NCBI RefSeq assembly: GCF_036346855.1 | Contig: NZ_CP107841.1 | Coordinates: forward strand, 1,488,001 to 1,552,000 | Direction: 5' to 3' | Source: Streptomyces europaeiscabiei | GTDB taxonomy: Bacteria > Actinomycetota > Actinomycetes > Streptomycetales > Streptomycetaceae | Length of the DNA: 64,000 bases | Shown here: positions 1 to 8,810 of the stretch, piece by piece | Layout of the letters: every line of letters starts with the position of its first letter | How positions within the stretch are numbered: position 1 is the first letter of the stretch | Translations under genes and position numbers: made by a program | The notes under the pieces: generated by a model | What the model saw: the letters and a program-made list of their open reading frames with translations, nothing else | Told to the model about the DNA's origin: nothing | Databases searched by the model: none

Positions 1-2586
1 TTCTGGGGCGGCGTTCTCTCGGCCCGGATGGCCTGCAGGCCCAGGGGCGCCACCTACGTCACGGTCAAGCTGTGGGGCTCGGAGAGCGGCGCCGAACTCG
101 GCCGGCTCCAGCTGTTCGCCGAGGGCAAGCAGGTCGGCCACTACCACCTGGGCGCCGTCGACCCCTTGGACATCGCGAGCGAGGACCCACGCTCCCCGGA
201 GCGGTTCTTCTTCCACACGCTTCCGCTGCCCCTCGGCCTCACCGAGGGCAAGAAGTCGATCTCGTTGGAGATCCGGTCCATGGGCCGGATCTCGGGGTAC
301 GGGGCGACGGCCGACGCCTACTACAAGGCGATGGAGGGACCGAGCCGCACGATCTACCGCCTCTACACGCACGACGTGCCCTACTTCGATCCCGCCCACG
401 ACGACATCACCGGCACCGTGCCGGCCGCGGCCACCCGCACCTCCCCCGGCACCGCGATCATCGGCACGATCAACGACCGCATCCTCGCGAGGGCCGCGTC
501 CGAAGCGTCCCGTACCAGCGCCCAACTCGACCTGTGGTACCTGGAGTTCCTGGCCCGCGCGTACGGCATGCCGGCGACGGCCGCGTACCGGAACATCGCC
601 GTGCCGCCACAGATCGCCCGGAGTCTGGACGGCGTCTACTGGAAGTACCTCGCCGACCCCACCGTGATGACCGGCTCCAGCCAGCAGTGGATGGGCCTGG
701 GCCGGGCCGGCCTGGTCGTGCTGGCGCTGGCGGACGACCTGGAACCGCTGCTCGACGAGCCGGTCCTCGGTTCGCCGTACGGACTGACCAACCCGGGCTT
801 CGAGTTCGGTACGACCGGCTGGACGCCCTCCACCTGGTCCGGCAGGGGCACCGCCTCCCGCGACACCACCGTGCACCGCACCGGCCACGCCTCCGCGAAG
901 GTGACGATCCCCGGCACGGGCACCATCGGCTACAGCACCTCGGCGAAGATCCCCGTCGACCGGGGGACGTACACGTACGGCGCCTGGATCAGGACCGACG
1001 GCGTCGGCACCGACAGCGCCTACCTGGACATCCTGTTCCACGACGCGAACGGCGCCCTGGTCGGCACGGACAACAAGGTCCACGCCTCGGCCGGCACCCA
1101 CGACTGGGAGCAGGTGACGGCCTCACTCACCACACCCGCCACGGCCACCCAGGTGACGATCGGCGTCCGGCTGTCGGGCACGGGCACCGCCTGGTTCGAC
1201 GACCTGACCATGACCGGGCCCGACGGCTCGTCGTACACGCCCGTCGTACGCCGGGACGCCTGGGCGAAGATGCTCCTCGACAGCCGTGAGTACTGGCGGC
1301 AGCACATCCCGCAGTACACCAACCAGGCCATCATCTGCGCCATCGGTCTCTACCTCGCCGACCGGGGGCTGAGCCTGCTCGGCTCCGGCAAGGCCTGGGG
1401 CGAGGAGAAGGCCCGCGACCACATCTACCAGTCGGTCGGCCTGGTCCCCTGGCTCGGCCCGGAGGACGAGGACGGCACCCCGACCAGGCCGCTGGGCGGC
1501 TCGTACCACCAGGTCACCAGGAAGGGCATCTCCAAGGAGCTGGGCTACGCGGGCAGTTACGGTGAGCTGCAGGAGTGGCTGTCGCTGGTGTACGACGCGG
1601 TGACGGGCATCGGCGGCGTCGAGGACGGCACGCTCCGCGACCACCTGGTCAAGATGGCCAAGGCCCGCATGGTCTTCCGCCACCCGTCCCTGGACCGCGA
1701 CGGCTACCGGGCGATGCGTCTGGAGACCATGATCGGCTGGCGTGACACCGAGTACCCGGGCAAGGTCGCCTACGACGAGGACACCAAGTGGGACGGCCAC
1801 GCCCTGAAGATGGCCGCGCTGATCAAGGACCCGGACCTCACGTCGTACGCGCGGCAGTCCCTCGCCGACGGCCAGGCGTTCCAGTCCCTCGCCGACTCCC
1901 ACGCGATGACGGTCTCCGCCCGCACCAACCTCAACCTGGTGACCGCGGCCGACGACTACGCGTACGTCAGCGCAGCCACCGGCAGCGGTGCGAAGCTCCC
2001 CATGACGCCGGGAGCGCCGGACTTCGTCTTCTCCGACGAGGAGAACGGCCTGCTCGCGGTCAAGCACGGCGACGAGATCCTCTACGCGTCCCTGTACTGG
2101 CGGGCCCGCTGGGGCGTCAACCGGCTCGCCCGTGTCCATCACATCAGCGCGGCGGGCGTGGAGCGTTCGGCCACGGTCTGGCAGGACGTGAAGTACGTCG
2201 CGGACGGTCGTGCCTTCAGCGAACCCGACTGGGTCAACTGGGAGTTCACGGTCGGTGATCTCGACATCCCGGACGGGGGTTTCGACCCGCCCGGTGACAC
2301 CCTGCGCCAGGCGTTCGCGGGACAGGTGCTGCCCCTGGCCAAGGCCCCGGACGACATGCCGGAGCGCGCGGTGGGCGTCGAGACCCCGTACGCCGGACGC
2401 GCCTCCTTCTACCGGTGCGAGTACGGCCCGTACCTGATCGCCATGAACACCACCGACGACCGCCACTTCACCCTCGGTACGAAGGGGTTCGGCGCTTCGA
2501 CGAACCTGGTGACCGGCGCGAGGGTGGGCGGGAACGCGACGCTGCGGGTGAAGCCCGGCACGACCGTGGTGCTGCGCAGGCGTTGA
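1..2586 (+). CDS. Secreted carbohydrate-active-like protein with CBM4/9-like module, 5' end outside the window
   Basis: The reading frame is open from base 1, so the true start and any signal peptide lie upstream; the first in-window ATG (28) is not a convincing start. The visible part is about 860 residues. Residues 30-130 form a beta-rich region (GRLQLFAEGKQVGHYHLG, then RFFFHTLPLPLGLTEGKKSI and a YRLYTHDVPYF motif) that I know from large Tat-exported Gram-positive proteins of unassigned activity. Residues 250-400 look like a CBM4/9 or carbohydrate-binding jelly roll (starts LTNPGFEFGTTGW, ends TAWFDDLTMTGPDG). The rest is helical, then beta-rich, as in heparinase or alginate-lyase-like proteins, but I see no diagnostic catalytic motif. 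A polysaccharide-degrading role is inferred from the CBM only. Confidence 0.75.
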   Translation, partial: FWGGVLSARMACRPRGATYVTVKLWGSESGAELGRLQLFAEGKQVGHYHLGAVDPLDIASEDPRSPERFFFHTLPLPLGLTEGKKSISLEIRSMGRISGYGATADAYYKAMEGPSRTIYRLYTHDVPYFDPAHDDITGTVPAAATRTSPGTAIIGTINDRILARAASEASRTSAQLDLWYLEFLARAYGMPATAAYRNIAVPPQIARSLDGVYWKYLADPTVMTGSSQQWMGLGRAGLVVLALADDLEPLLDEPVLGSPYGLTNPGFEFGTTGWTPSTWSGRGTASRDTTVHRTGHASAKVTIPGTGTIGYSTSAKIPVDRGTYTYGAWIRTDGVGTDSAYLDILFHDANGALVGTDNKVHASAGTHDWEQVTASLTTPATATQVTIGVRLSGTGTAWFDDLTMTGPDGSSYTPVVRRDAWAKMLLDSREYWRQHIPQYTNQAIICAIGLYLADRGLSLLGSGKAWGEEKARDHIYQSVGLVPWLGPEDEDGTPTRPLGGSYHQVTRKGISKELGYAGSYGELQEWLSLVYDAVTGIGGVEDGTLRDHLVKMAKARMVFRHPSLDRDGYRAMRLETMIGWRDTEYPGKVAYDEDTKWDGHALKMAALIKDPDLTSYARQSLADGQAFQSLADSHAMTVSARTNLNLVTAADDYAYVSAATGSGAKLPMTPGAPDFVFSDEENGLLAVKHGDEILYASLYWRARWGVNRLARVHHISAAGVERSATVWQDVKYVADGRAFSEPDWVNWEFTVGDLDIPDGGFDPPGDTLRQAFAGQVLPLAKAPDDMPERAVGVETPYAGRASFYRCEYGPYLIAMNTTDDRHFTLGTKGFGASTNLVTGARVGGNATLRVKPGTTVVLRRR

Positions 2587-2599
2587 ACGGCCGGCCGAC

Positions 2600-2620
2600 G
2601 GCCCGCCGCGGCGGCGGGCC
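2600..2620 (+). terminator. GC-rich hairpin after the first gene
   Basis: Near-perfect inverted repeat GGCCCGCCG / CGGCGGGCC starting 14 bases after the stop codon and followed by TTCGG. Position and stem fit a factor-independent terminator; Streptomyces terminators often lack a long U tract. It also lies just past the end of the convergent gene at 2644-3171. Confidence 0.5.
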
Positions 2621-2643
2621 TTCGGCATCCGGTCAGCTCCTGA

Positions 2644-3171
2644 TCATTCCCCACCGGATGCCGAGAGGTCTCCCTGCACGGCCCGGTCCCACAGGTTCAG
2701 TCCCGCGCGCAGGAGTGCGCGCACCGCGGCGGTTTCCTCGACCGTCCACGCTCCGTCACCGGCGTCCGTCGCCAGCGCCTCGCCGCCGAAGATCTTCTCG
2801 TAGGCGTTGTCGTGGACCGGGCCTTGTGAGGTAAGGGCGGACTCGGCCTTCAGAGTGTGGGAGAGGTCGTCGAAGAAGTTCCACGCGTCCAGCAGCAGCC
2901 CGGCGGAGACCGAACCTTGGGGCGGGTGGAGGTGCGGGTGCTCGACCCATCCGCGTACATCGTCCAGGTCGAGGGTGCCCTCCCCCTCGCTGACGAGTCC
3001 CCAGCCGTTGTCCTCACAGTGCCGCTGAAGTCTGTCCAGGTCGGGGAATGCGAGGAGGCGGCCGACGTCGTCGACGGCGAGTGCGTCAGGTGCGTCGTCC
3101 TTCCCCGGCTGCCAGATCAGGATCAGGTCGGCTCGTCCCGAGGCGATGCGGTACGGGTAGTGGTCAGCCAT
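2644..3171 (-). CDS. Hypothetical protein, 175 aa
   Basis: Begins MADHYPYRIASGRADLILIW and reads as an acidic, soluble protein with no signal peptide or membrane segment. Codon use (G/C in third position) and a clean ATG start support it as real. The middle holds a DDVGRLLAFPDLDRLQRHCE stretch and a C-terminal half rich in Trp and Asp, similar in style to small actinomycete proteins of immunity or SMI1 type, but I do not recognise a family. It converges with the large gene at 1-2586. Function unknown. Confidence 0.7.
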   Translation of the reverse strand: MADHYPYRIASGRADLILIWQPGKDDAPDALAVDDVGRLLAFPDLDRLQRHCEDNGWGLVSEGEGTLDLDDVRGWVEHPHLHPPQGSVSAGLLLDAWNFFDDLSHTLKAESALTSQGPVHDNAYEKIFGGEALATDAGDGAWTVEETAAVRALLRAGLNLWDRAVQGDLSASGGE

Positions 3172-3413
3172 GGACGGCTCCGAAGATCGTCATGGTTCCA
3201 CTGTCGCGGCTCTCCTCACCCCCGGGCCAACGGACATACGGATATCCGATCCGCCCGGGGCTCATCACCGTGTTCTCCGCGCCGGCCGCCGTCGCCGTGG
3301 GTGCCGTCGAGATCGGCCCTCGGTACTGGTGGAGGTGTCGGTAAGAACGCTGTCACCGATCCTGCTGGCTTGTTCCGTGAGGCGGTCCACGGTCCAGCGC
3401 GTCCACGCCACGG

Positions 3414-3606
3414 TCAGCAGGAGAGACGGCGGAGGCGGGGCCAGGTCTCCTCGCCGACCACACCGTCCTCGTCCAGGCTGCCCCTGCAGGCGTCGTCGTA
3501 GATTTCCTGGAACCTCTTCGCCGCCGCCTTGGAGTTGCGGCCGAAGACGCCGTCGACCGTCCCCGGGTTGTAGCCGTGGTACTTCAGGATGCACTGCGCT
3601 TCCTGA
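3414..3606 (-). pseudogene. Peptidoglycan-binding-domain remnant
   Basis: Translating the minus strand gives EAQCILKYHGYNPGTVDGVF, then GRNSKAAAKRFQE, a VVGEETWPRL motif and a TGA at 3414-3416. This is the classic PG_binding_1 fold (paired G-x-x-D/VDGxFGxxT repeats). There is no start codon or signal peptide in frame; upstream the frame runs straight into the TerD remnant in another frame. It is therefore a 3' fragment of a secreted or lysozyme-like gene joined to unrelated sequence by deletion. What is seen is the motif; the deletion scenario is inferred. Confidence 0.55.
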
Positions 3607-3820
3607 CGCGCGGGCCTGCTTCGAGTGGCTGGTTGTAGAAGACCAGGTCGTCGTCGGAGCCCACCTTGCCGTCCGCCGCCACCAGCAGAGCGCTGAGGTC
3701 GACCGTGCCGCCCACGGCGTGCGGTTCGGCGACGACGGTCCCGGGCCCCACCGCGATGTTCTCGCCCTTGCGCAGCTCAGGCGTGCCGCCCACGCCTCGA
3801 ACAGTCCCCCGCGACCTCAC
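3584..3820 (-). pseudogene. TerD-family N-terminal remnant
   Basis: Contains ELRKGENIAVGPGTVVAEP, then VDLSALLVAADGKVGSDDDL and VFYNQP, the hallmark N-terminal half of TerD/TerZ stress proteins (calcium-binding beta sandwich with the D-x-S-A-L-L and S-D-x-D-F-V-F-Y-N-Q motifs). A full TerD domain is about 180-190 residues; here only about 55 remain before the frame leaves the family at YNQPLEAGPRV and stops. Streptomyces carry many ter paralogues, so this is probably a degraded copy. It abuts the peptidoglycan-binding remnant. Confidence 0.6.
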
Positions 3821-3973
3821 GCCACCCTGTCACATCCGGCCGGATCGGAACCGCGTTCCCACGGACCGGACGGCCTCACGGCCACCGCCTCACCACTCAA
3901 GGGCACGATCATCGAGACCGGCCGCCTCGCCCACCGCCACCACGTCGCGTCTCAGCCGCTGTCCGGAGTGAGG

Positions 3974-4444
3974 TCAGGGGCCGGCGTGTCGTTGCAGCAA
4001 GGAACGGACGCTGAGCGGCTGCACCTCTTGCAGGACGATGGCGGTGTTGGAACGGACAACGCCAGGCGCTTCGAGCAGCAGGTTCGTAATGCGGTGCAGG
4101 TCGTCGGTGTCCTGGGCGACAACGCGGGCGAGGAGGTCGCTGTCGCCGGTGGTGACGAGCAGCTCGACCACCTCGGGGATGCGCAGGATCGCCTCGCGGG
4201 TGGGCTGCCCCACTCGCTGGCTGATCGACATCGTGATCAGGGCCAGCAGGGGATAGCCGAGAGCTGAGGGGTCCACGCGCCGGCTGGGCTCCCTCAGTCG
4301 GCCGTCTTCTTCAAGCCGCTTCAGACGAGCCTGCACGGTGTTGCGGGCCAGACCGAGCCGGTCGGCCAGAGCAATCGTTGTGGCCCGTGGATCCGCGTCG
4401 AGCGCCAGAAGGATTCGGGCGTCGAGGGCATCGACGTTTCGCAT
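3974..4444 (-). CDS. Lrp/AsnC family transcriptional regulator
   Basis: 156 residues, the usual length. Residues 1-55 are the winged helix-turn-helix (LDARILLALDADPRATTIAL, ARNTVQARLKRLEEDG); residues 65-145 form the RAM ligand-binding domain with the TGDSDLLARVVAQD and LLLEAPGVVRSNTAIVL signatures. Such regulators bind amino acids or related effectors and assemble as octamers. It is transcribed away from the PLP decarboxylase at 4546, 101 bases apart, so regulation of that decarboxylase and of itself is the natural inference; an inverted repeat at 4480-4494 lies between them. Confidence 0.9.
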   Translation of the reverse strand: MRNVDALDARILLALDADPRATTIALADRLGLARNTVQARLKRLEEDGRLREPSRRVDPSALGYPLLALITMSISQRVGQPTREAILRIPEVVELLVTTGDSDLLARVVAQDTDDLHRITNLLLEAPGVVRSNTAIVLQEVQPLSVRSLLQRHAGP

Positions 4445-4479
4445 GATGCCCAGTATCTCACATCACCCTCGGCCAGGAT

Positions 4480-4494
4480 TGAGCGTTCTGCTCA
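4480..4494. promoter_or_regulatory. Putative Lrp/AsnC operator in the divergent promoter region
   Basis: Perfect inverted repeat TGAGC-GTTCT-GCTCA, 15 bp with a 5-bp spacer, the size and symmetry of Lrp/AsnC half-site pairs. It is 36 bases from the regulator start and 51 from the decarboxylase start, so it could control both. No binding evidence beyond position and symmetry. Confidence 0.45.
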
Positions 4495-4545
4495 CTATTT
4501 TCTCCACATATTGCGCAGTTCGCTGGGGCTTTCTAGGTTCTGGCC

Positions 4546-5937
4546 ATGCAAAAAGCGCAATGCGAAAACACCTCGATGAATGAGGCCTCCCGTGTCGGCC
4601 GCCGAGTGTGGGGTGACGAGGACGAGGTCGTGGCGACTGCCATGGACTACGCGTGGCGGCGCATCATGCAGGCTCCGGATCCGGTGGCAGGCGCCCGCTC
4701 CGCCAGGGATCTGGCTGTCGCGGCCGGTGCGGCCATCACCCGCCGGGGAATCGGCAGCGCCGCAGCCCTCAAACTGTTCGACCAGGTCCTGGCACCCGCC
4801 ACTCGCGCCCAGAACGGGCCGACGAACCTCGCGTACATCCCCGCGGCACCTACTCGTGCCGCACTTGCCTTCGAGGCGGTCACCGGAGCGGCGAACATCT
4901 TCGCGGGAACCTGGGAAGCGGGAGCCGGTGCCATCCACGCCGAGAACGAGGCGTTGACCTGGCTCACCCAGCTCCTCGGATGGCCCCCCGCCGCAGCAGG
5001 ATGCTTCGTCAACGGCGGCACCATGGGCAATCTCTCCGCTCTCATCACGGCCCGCGCCGCTGCCGGCGCCTTGCGGGGCCGGCCGGCAGACGGCTGGAAA
5101 ATCGTGTGCGCCGACAGCGCCCACTCCTCGATCGCATCCGCCGCCCGCGCGATGGATGCGGAGATCGTCACCGCGCCGGTGGACCAGCGGGGGCACCTCA
5201 CCGGATCCGCCGTGAACGCGGTCCTGGAGTCCACCACAGGCGTCTTCGCCGTGGTCGCAACTGCCGGCACTACGAATGCCGGCCTGATCGACGATCTCGA
5301 CGACATCGCCGACGCGTGCGAACGCCACCACGTGTGGCTGCACATCGACGGCGCCTACGGCGGAGCAGGCCTGGCGGCGCCCAGCGTGCGGCATCTCTAC
5401 ACCGGCATCGAACGCGCCGACAGCTTCATCGTCGATCCACACAAATGGCTCTTCGCACCCTACGACTGCTGCGCGCTGCTCTACCGGGATCCGGCCTCGG
5501 CGCGCGCCGCGCACAGTCAGTCGGCGCACTATCTCGACGCCATCGACCGCGATGTCCACAATCCGGCGGACCTGGCCCTCCACCTCAGCCGCCGTGCCCG
5601 CGGTCTGCCGTTCTGGTTCAGCCTGGCCGTCCACGGAACCGACCGGTACGCGCACGCCGTGGAACGGACACTGGCCACCAGCCGACGGGTCACCGATGCC
5701 ATACGCGCCAGCGACCATCTACGCCTGACCATCGATCCCGAGTTGTCCGTCGTGCTCTTCGAACGGCCGGGGTGGGGCCCGCAGGACTACGCGTCATGGT
5801 CCGCCCGGGCTGCCGAAACGGGCACCGTCCTGTGCGTGCCGACACTATGGAACGGCTCAACGGTTCTGCGCATGGCCTTCGTCAACCCGGACACCCACGC
5901 CGACGACGTCATCCACACGCTCCACACACTCCGCTAG
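4546..5937 (+). CDS. Group II PLP-dependent decarboxylase (aromatic amino acid/glutamate decarboxylase family)
   Basis: 463 residues. The PLP-binding lysine lies in FIVDPHKWLFAPYDCCALLY, and the upstream HIDGAYGG motif supplies the aspartate that contacts the pyridine nitrogen. N-terminal helical segment, large PLP domain (about 80-330) and small C-terminal domain follow the AADC/GAD order. These enzymes decarboxylate L-amino acids (tyrosine, tryptophan, DOPA, glutamate, diaminobutyrate); the substrate cannot be told from sequence alone. ATG at 4546 is 101 bases from the divergent AsnC-type regulator, suggesting amino-acid-responsive control. Soluble, cytoplasmic. Confidence 0.9.
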   Translation: MQKAQCENTSMNEASRVGRRVWGDEDEVVATAMDYAWRRIMQAPDPVAGARSARDLAVAAGAAITRRGIGSAAALKLFDQVLAPATRAQNGPTNLAYIPAAPTRAALAFEAVTGAANIFAGTWEAGAGAIHAENEALTWLTQLLGWPPAAAGCFVNGGTMGNLSALITARAAAGALRGRPADGWKIVCADSAHSSIASAARAMDAEIVTAPVDQRGHLTGSAVNAVLESTTGVFAVVATAGTTNAGLIDDLDDIADACERHHVWLHIDGAYGGAGLAAPSVRHLYTGIERADSFIVDPHKWLFAPYDCCALLYRDPASARAAHSQSAHYLDAIDRDVHNPADLALHLSRRARGLPFWFSLAVHGTDRYAHAVERTLATSRRVTDAIRASDHLRLTIDPELSVVLFERPGWGPQDYASWSARAAETGTVLCVPTLWNGSTVLRMAFVNPDTHADDVIHTLHTLR

Positions 5938-6455
5938 CCGGTGAACCCGAGCCGCCCCCTCGCGGTCTGCATTGGCTCGAATGACGTATCACGCTCATGG
6001 GCAGGCAGAAGCAACTCCCACGCGCTGGTCGGGGTTGTCGACAGAGGCTCGGCTGAGGCTGAACAGGAGCATGGCCACTCTCGTGCGAAACACGGCGAGG
6101 GGCCCCAAGTCGCCCACGGGATACGTGTGCAAGCAAGAGCGCCCCGGACCAGCAGTGGTCAGACAGGCGAAGTCACCAGGCCCGTCCGATCATCGGACGA
6201 CGATGACCGCTTCTGGCGGAGGTGGCCCCGCCGTCACGGCCCGTTCTGGGTGGGCGGCAGGGGTGTTGCCTCATTCCGGCCGACTGTTGGAGGGCAAGGG
6301 CTCGCTTTCGCGTGAACGGCACCGAGGTGCAGGCATGGACGGATGTCGGGGTCGGAATCCACCTGGTGCGCCGGCTCGGACCCACGGTGCGGGTGCTGCG
6401 CGCGCTGGGCCGGCTGCGACAGCAGGAAACCCGGGCCGCCTTGCAGGGGGCGGCG
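5938..6455. other. Gap without a convincing gene
   Basis: About 520 bases between the decarboxylase and the chitin-binding remnant. Open frames exist but none shows a family motif, ribosome-binding site or consistent codon pattern. The last 150 bases read in plus as VQAWTDVGVGIHLVRRLG and an Arg/Leu-rich helix in frame with the remnant downstream; this may be the tail of a lost gene. Nothing else seen. Confidence 0.5.
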
Positions 6456-6761
6456 ATGGAACGCAAGCAGTTCTTCTGCCTGGGCGTCGGACTGGTCCTG
6501 CCGTGCTGGGCCGCCGCCCTGGCACAGCCTGGGGCCGCCGCGGACGGGCCGGTGGACTTCTACGACTGCACGGGCAAGCCCGACGGCAACTACGTCCATC
6601 CGTTCGACTGCACCAAGTTCATCAGCTGCGCTCCCGTGGGCCAGCCATTCGTCCCGGAAGTTTGGAATCACTCGTTGGCCGGCGGGACGTCGGCAGGTCT
6701 CTCGATCGCCGGATCGGGGAGAAGACCAGGATCAGCGCGGCGAGCGGGATCCCCGCTGTAG
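6456..6761 (+). pseudogene. Truncated secreted chitin-binding (CBM14/peritrophin-A-like) protein
   Basis: From ATG 6456 (GGGGG upstream) the product starts MERKQFFCLGVGLVLPCWAA and ends its signal at about residue 29 (ALAQPGAAA). Next comes DFYDCTGKPDGNYVHPFDCT and KFISC, the first half of a type-2 chitin-binding domain, with the usual spacing of the first three cysteines. The second half (the C-x-x-G-L-x-F and C-D-W parts) is missing: after PEVWNHS the frame runs antisense into the 3' end of the MFS gene. The domain cannot fold with its normal disulphides, so I call it a 3'-truncated gene. Confidence 0.55.
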
Positions 6762-7929
6762 TGATGGCCATGGCGGTGCGGATGCCGAGCGCGGTTCCGA
6801 GCGCGCCGCCGAGCAGTGCTCCGAGGGGGATCGTTCCGTAGCTGAGGAACGCGGTGCTTGCGGTGAGGCGGCCGAGGAGGTTCGGCGGGCAGTAGCGTTG
6901 CTGGAAGCTCGCCTTGATGATGTTGCCGGCCACGACGCCCGCGGAGACGCTGAAACCGCCCGTCACAAAGAGCAGGATCCCGGCTCCGCCGAAGGTCAGC
7001 GGGATGAGCAGAGCGAGCATGGGAAGTCCCAGTTCGAACAGCAGTGTCGCGCGGGCCGTGCCGATCCGGTGAGCGACCCGGCGTGCGGCGAATGCCCCGG
7101 CCACGCCTCCGGCGCTAGTGGCCGCGATGAGTGCGCCGACCGTCCCTGGGGTCAGGCCGACGCTCCGGACCAGGAAGACCACCTGGATTGACTGGTATCC
7201 CATCAGGGCCAGGTTGGAGGCGGCTCCGAAGAGGGTGAGTGTGCGAAACCAGGGGTCGGCGGCGATCAACCGCAGGCCTTCGCGGACTTCGCTGACCAGT
7301 GAACTGGGGCGATGCTCGGCTCTGGTGACGCGTGGCTCGCGGTGCCGGATGCTCGCCAGGCAGAGGAGGGAGACGAGGAATGTCGCGGCGTTGGCGAACA
7401 TTCCGTTCACGGCACCCGCCAGCTGTGCGATCAGGCCGCCGGAGCCGAGTCCGGCGATCTGTGCGGCGGACGCGCTGCCGTGCAGCTTGGCGTTGCCTTC
7501 GGGCTGGTCATCGGGTTCCAGAATGCTGGGGAGGTAGGCGCCGTAGGCGGTCTGGAAGAACACTGCTGCCGTGCCTGTCAGCAGTGCGACGGCCAGCAGT
7601 AGTCCGATACTCAACCAGCCAAACCATGCGGCGACCGGGACGCCGGCGAAGAGCAAGAGGGAGACCGCGGCGGAGGCCAGCATGATCGGTCTGCGCCGCA
7701 GCCGGTCCACCCAGGCACCGACAGGGAGACCGATGATCAGCCAAGGGGTCCAGGCGGCAGCGCTCACCAGACCGACCTCGAACGTGCTGGCGTGCAAGGT
7801 GGAGACGGCGACCAGCGGCATCGCCACCCCGGTGACGGACGCGCCGAATTTGCCGGCCGTCTCGCCGCACCACAACAGGCGGAAATCGCGATGGCGACGC
7901 AGTAGACCACCGCGTATGCCATGGCTCAT
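6622..7929 (-). CDS. MFS exporter, DHA3/EntS-like
   Basis: 435 residues with about 12 hydrophobic segments. Motif A-like GAWVDRLRRRPIML follows TM2, and the N-terminus (RHRDFRLLWCGETAGKFGAS) is typical of DHA3 drug or siderophore exporters such as EntS. The start codon overlaps the stop of the upstream ArsR-type gene (ATGA at 7926-7929), so the two are translationally coupled and the repressor probably controls this pump. The 3' end overlaps the convergent chitin-binding remnant by 140 bases, and the last residues (RRSRDLPTSRRPTSDSKLPG) may be altered by the rearrangement. Substrate unknown, likely a drug or metabolite. Confidence 0.85.
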   Translation of the reverse strand: MSHGIRGGLLRRHRDFRLLWCGETAGKFGASVTGVAMPLVAVSTLHASTFEVGLVSAAAWTPWLIIGLPVGAWVDRLRRRPIMLASAAVSLLLFAGVPVAAWFGWLSIGLLLAVALLTGTAAVFFQTAYGAYLPSILEPDDQPEGNAKLHGSASAAQIAGLGSGGLIAQLAGAVNGMFANAATFLVSLLCLASIRHREPRVTRAEHRPSSLVSEVREGLRLIAADPWFRTLTLFGAASNLALMGYQSIQVVFLVRSVGLTPGTVGALIAATSAGGVAGAFAARRVAHRIGTARATLLFELGLPMLALLIPLTFGGAGILLFVTGGFSVSAGVVAGNIIKASFQQRYCPPNLLGRLTASTAFLSYGTIPLGALLGGALGTALGIRTAMAITTAGIPLAALILVFSPIRRSRDLPTSRRPTSDSKLPGRMAGPRERS

Positions 7930-8531
7930 GCGGTGCCACGCTCCTTGCGGGGGAAAGACTGGAGCTGCACGACGACAGGAAGCGCGTCCGGGGCAGGCTC
8001 GGCATCCTGGGCTGGGGTGTGGCGGGCGATGACGGCCATCAGCTCCGCGTTGAGCGCCTCCAGCTGAGTCGGGGTCATCCGCAGGTCACTCCAGTCCGAG
8101 ACGGTGCCGACGCCCCGCCACGTGTCGTCCCAGTCCTCGCTGATGTAGTTCACGACCCGGCTGAAGTACTGCTGCACCAGCTCGTGCAGGTAGACCGACA
8201 GTGCGCCCCGGGTGTCGGGATCGTCGCGGAAATCGGCAGTGTTCAGCTCATTCGTGACGTCGACCCTTCTCCACCAGCGCTCGCGTTTCGTGCCCCGTCC
8301 GGTTTCCTCCTCGATGAAGCCGTGCTCGGCGAGGTGGCGCAAGTGCCAACTGATGGTGCCGGTGTTCTCCCCGAGGCGTTCGGCGAGCCTGGTGGCGGTG
8401 GCAGGGCCGTCCAGACTGAGCAGTTCGAAGATGTTCATCCGCAGCGGATGAGCCAGCCCCCGCAGGCTGCGCGCATCGAGGCGCCGGGCGGGCCCGGCCG
8501 GCTGTGGTGTGCGTTCGGGTTCGTCGGACAT
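7926..8531 (-). CDS. ArsR-type winged-helix transcriptional regulator
   Basis: 201 residues from ATG 8531 ([19 protein letters not shown]). Residues 20-90 form the winged helix ([52 protein letters not shown]). No ArsR metal-binding cysteine box is seen, so this is the organic-ligand type of HTH_20/ArsR protein often paired with MFS pumps. The C-terminal half is helical, probably for dimerisation or effector binding. A longer frame upstream runs through the palindromes at 8547-8582, so the 8531 start is preferred. It overlaps the MFS start by 4 bases. Confidence 0.85.
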   Translation of the reverse strand: MSDEPERTPQPAGPARRLDARSLRGLAHPLRMNIFELLSLDGPATATRLAERLGENTGTISWHLRHLAEHGFIEEETGRGTKRERWWRRVDVTNELNTADFRDDPDTRGALSVYLHELVQQYFSRVVNYISEDWDDTWRGVGTVSDWSDLRMTPTQLEALNAELMAVIARHTPAQDAEPAPDALPVVVQLQSFPRKERGTA

Positions 8532-8546
8532 GCCAACAACATAGAT

Positions 8547-8582
8547 TGCAGAGAGTTCTCTGCATAGAAGTCTCTGCAGAGA
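8547..8582. promoter_or_regulatory. Two adjacent palindromes, likely operator of the ArsR-MFS operon
   Basis: TGCAGAGA-GT-TCTCTGCA (8547-8564) is a perfect 8+8 bp inverted repeat; TCTCTGCAGAGA (8571-8582) is a perfect 12-bp palindrome with the same core. They lie 16 to 51 bases upstream of the regulator ATG, where an autoregulatory repressor would block the promoter. Core TCTCTGCAGAGA-like half-sites 20 bp apart suggest two dimers on the same face. Confidence 0.65.
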
Positions 8583-8810
8583 AGACTCTGTAAAACTGCG
8601 CCGCGGCTCGGCGTGACCCCGCTGCCTGCGTGGTGGCCGCCTGAGGGAACTGGAGCTGCTGAAGGACGAGCAGGCGCTCGTGTCCGGCAAGCGTGGTGCG
8701 ACGTTCGGGGACGGGAACCAAGTGGTTGCGGCGGAATCGGCCGACCTCGCCCTCGACGCCACCCTTCTCGTGGGCACCCTCGATGCCCGGCTGGCAGGAG
8801 AGGACCGCGC

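Noticed and set aside
8583..8810. Plus-strand frame with [20 protein letters not shown] as a gene
   Set aside because: Coding-like but without start, end or family; adjacent to the aminotransferase relic and probably also a relic.
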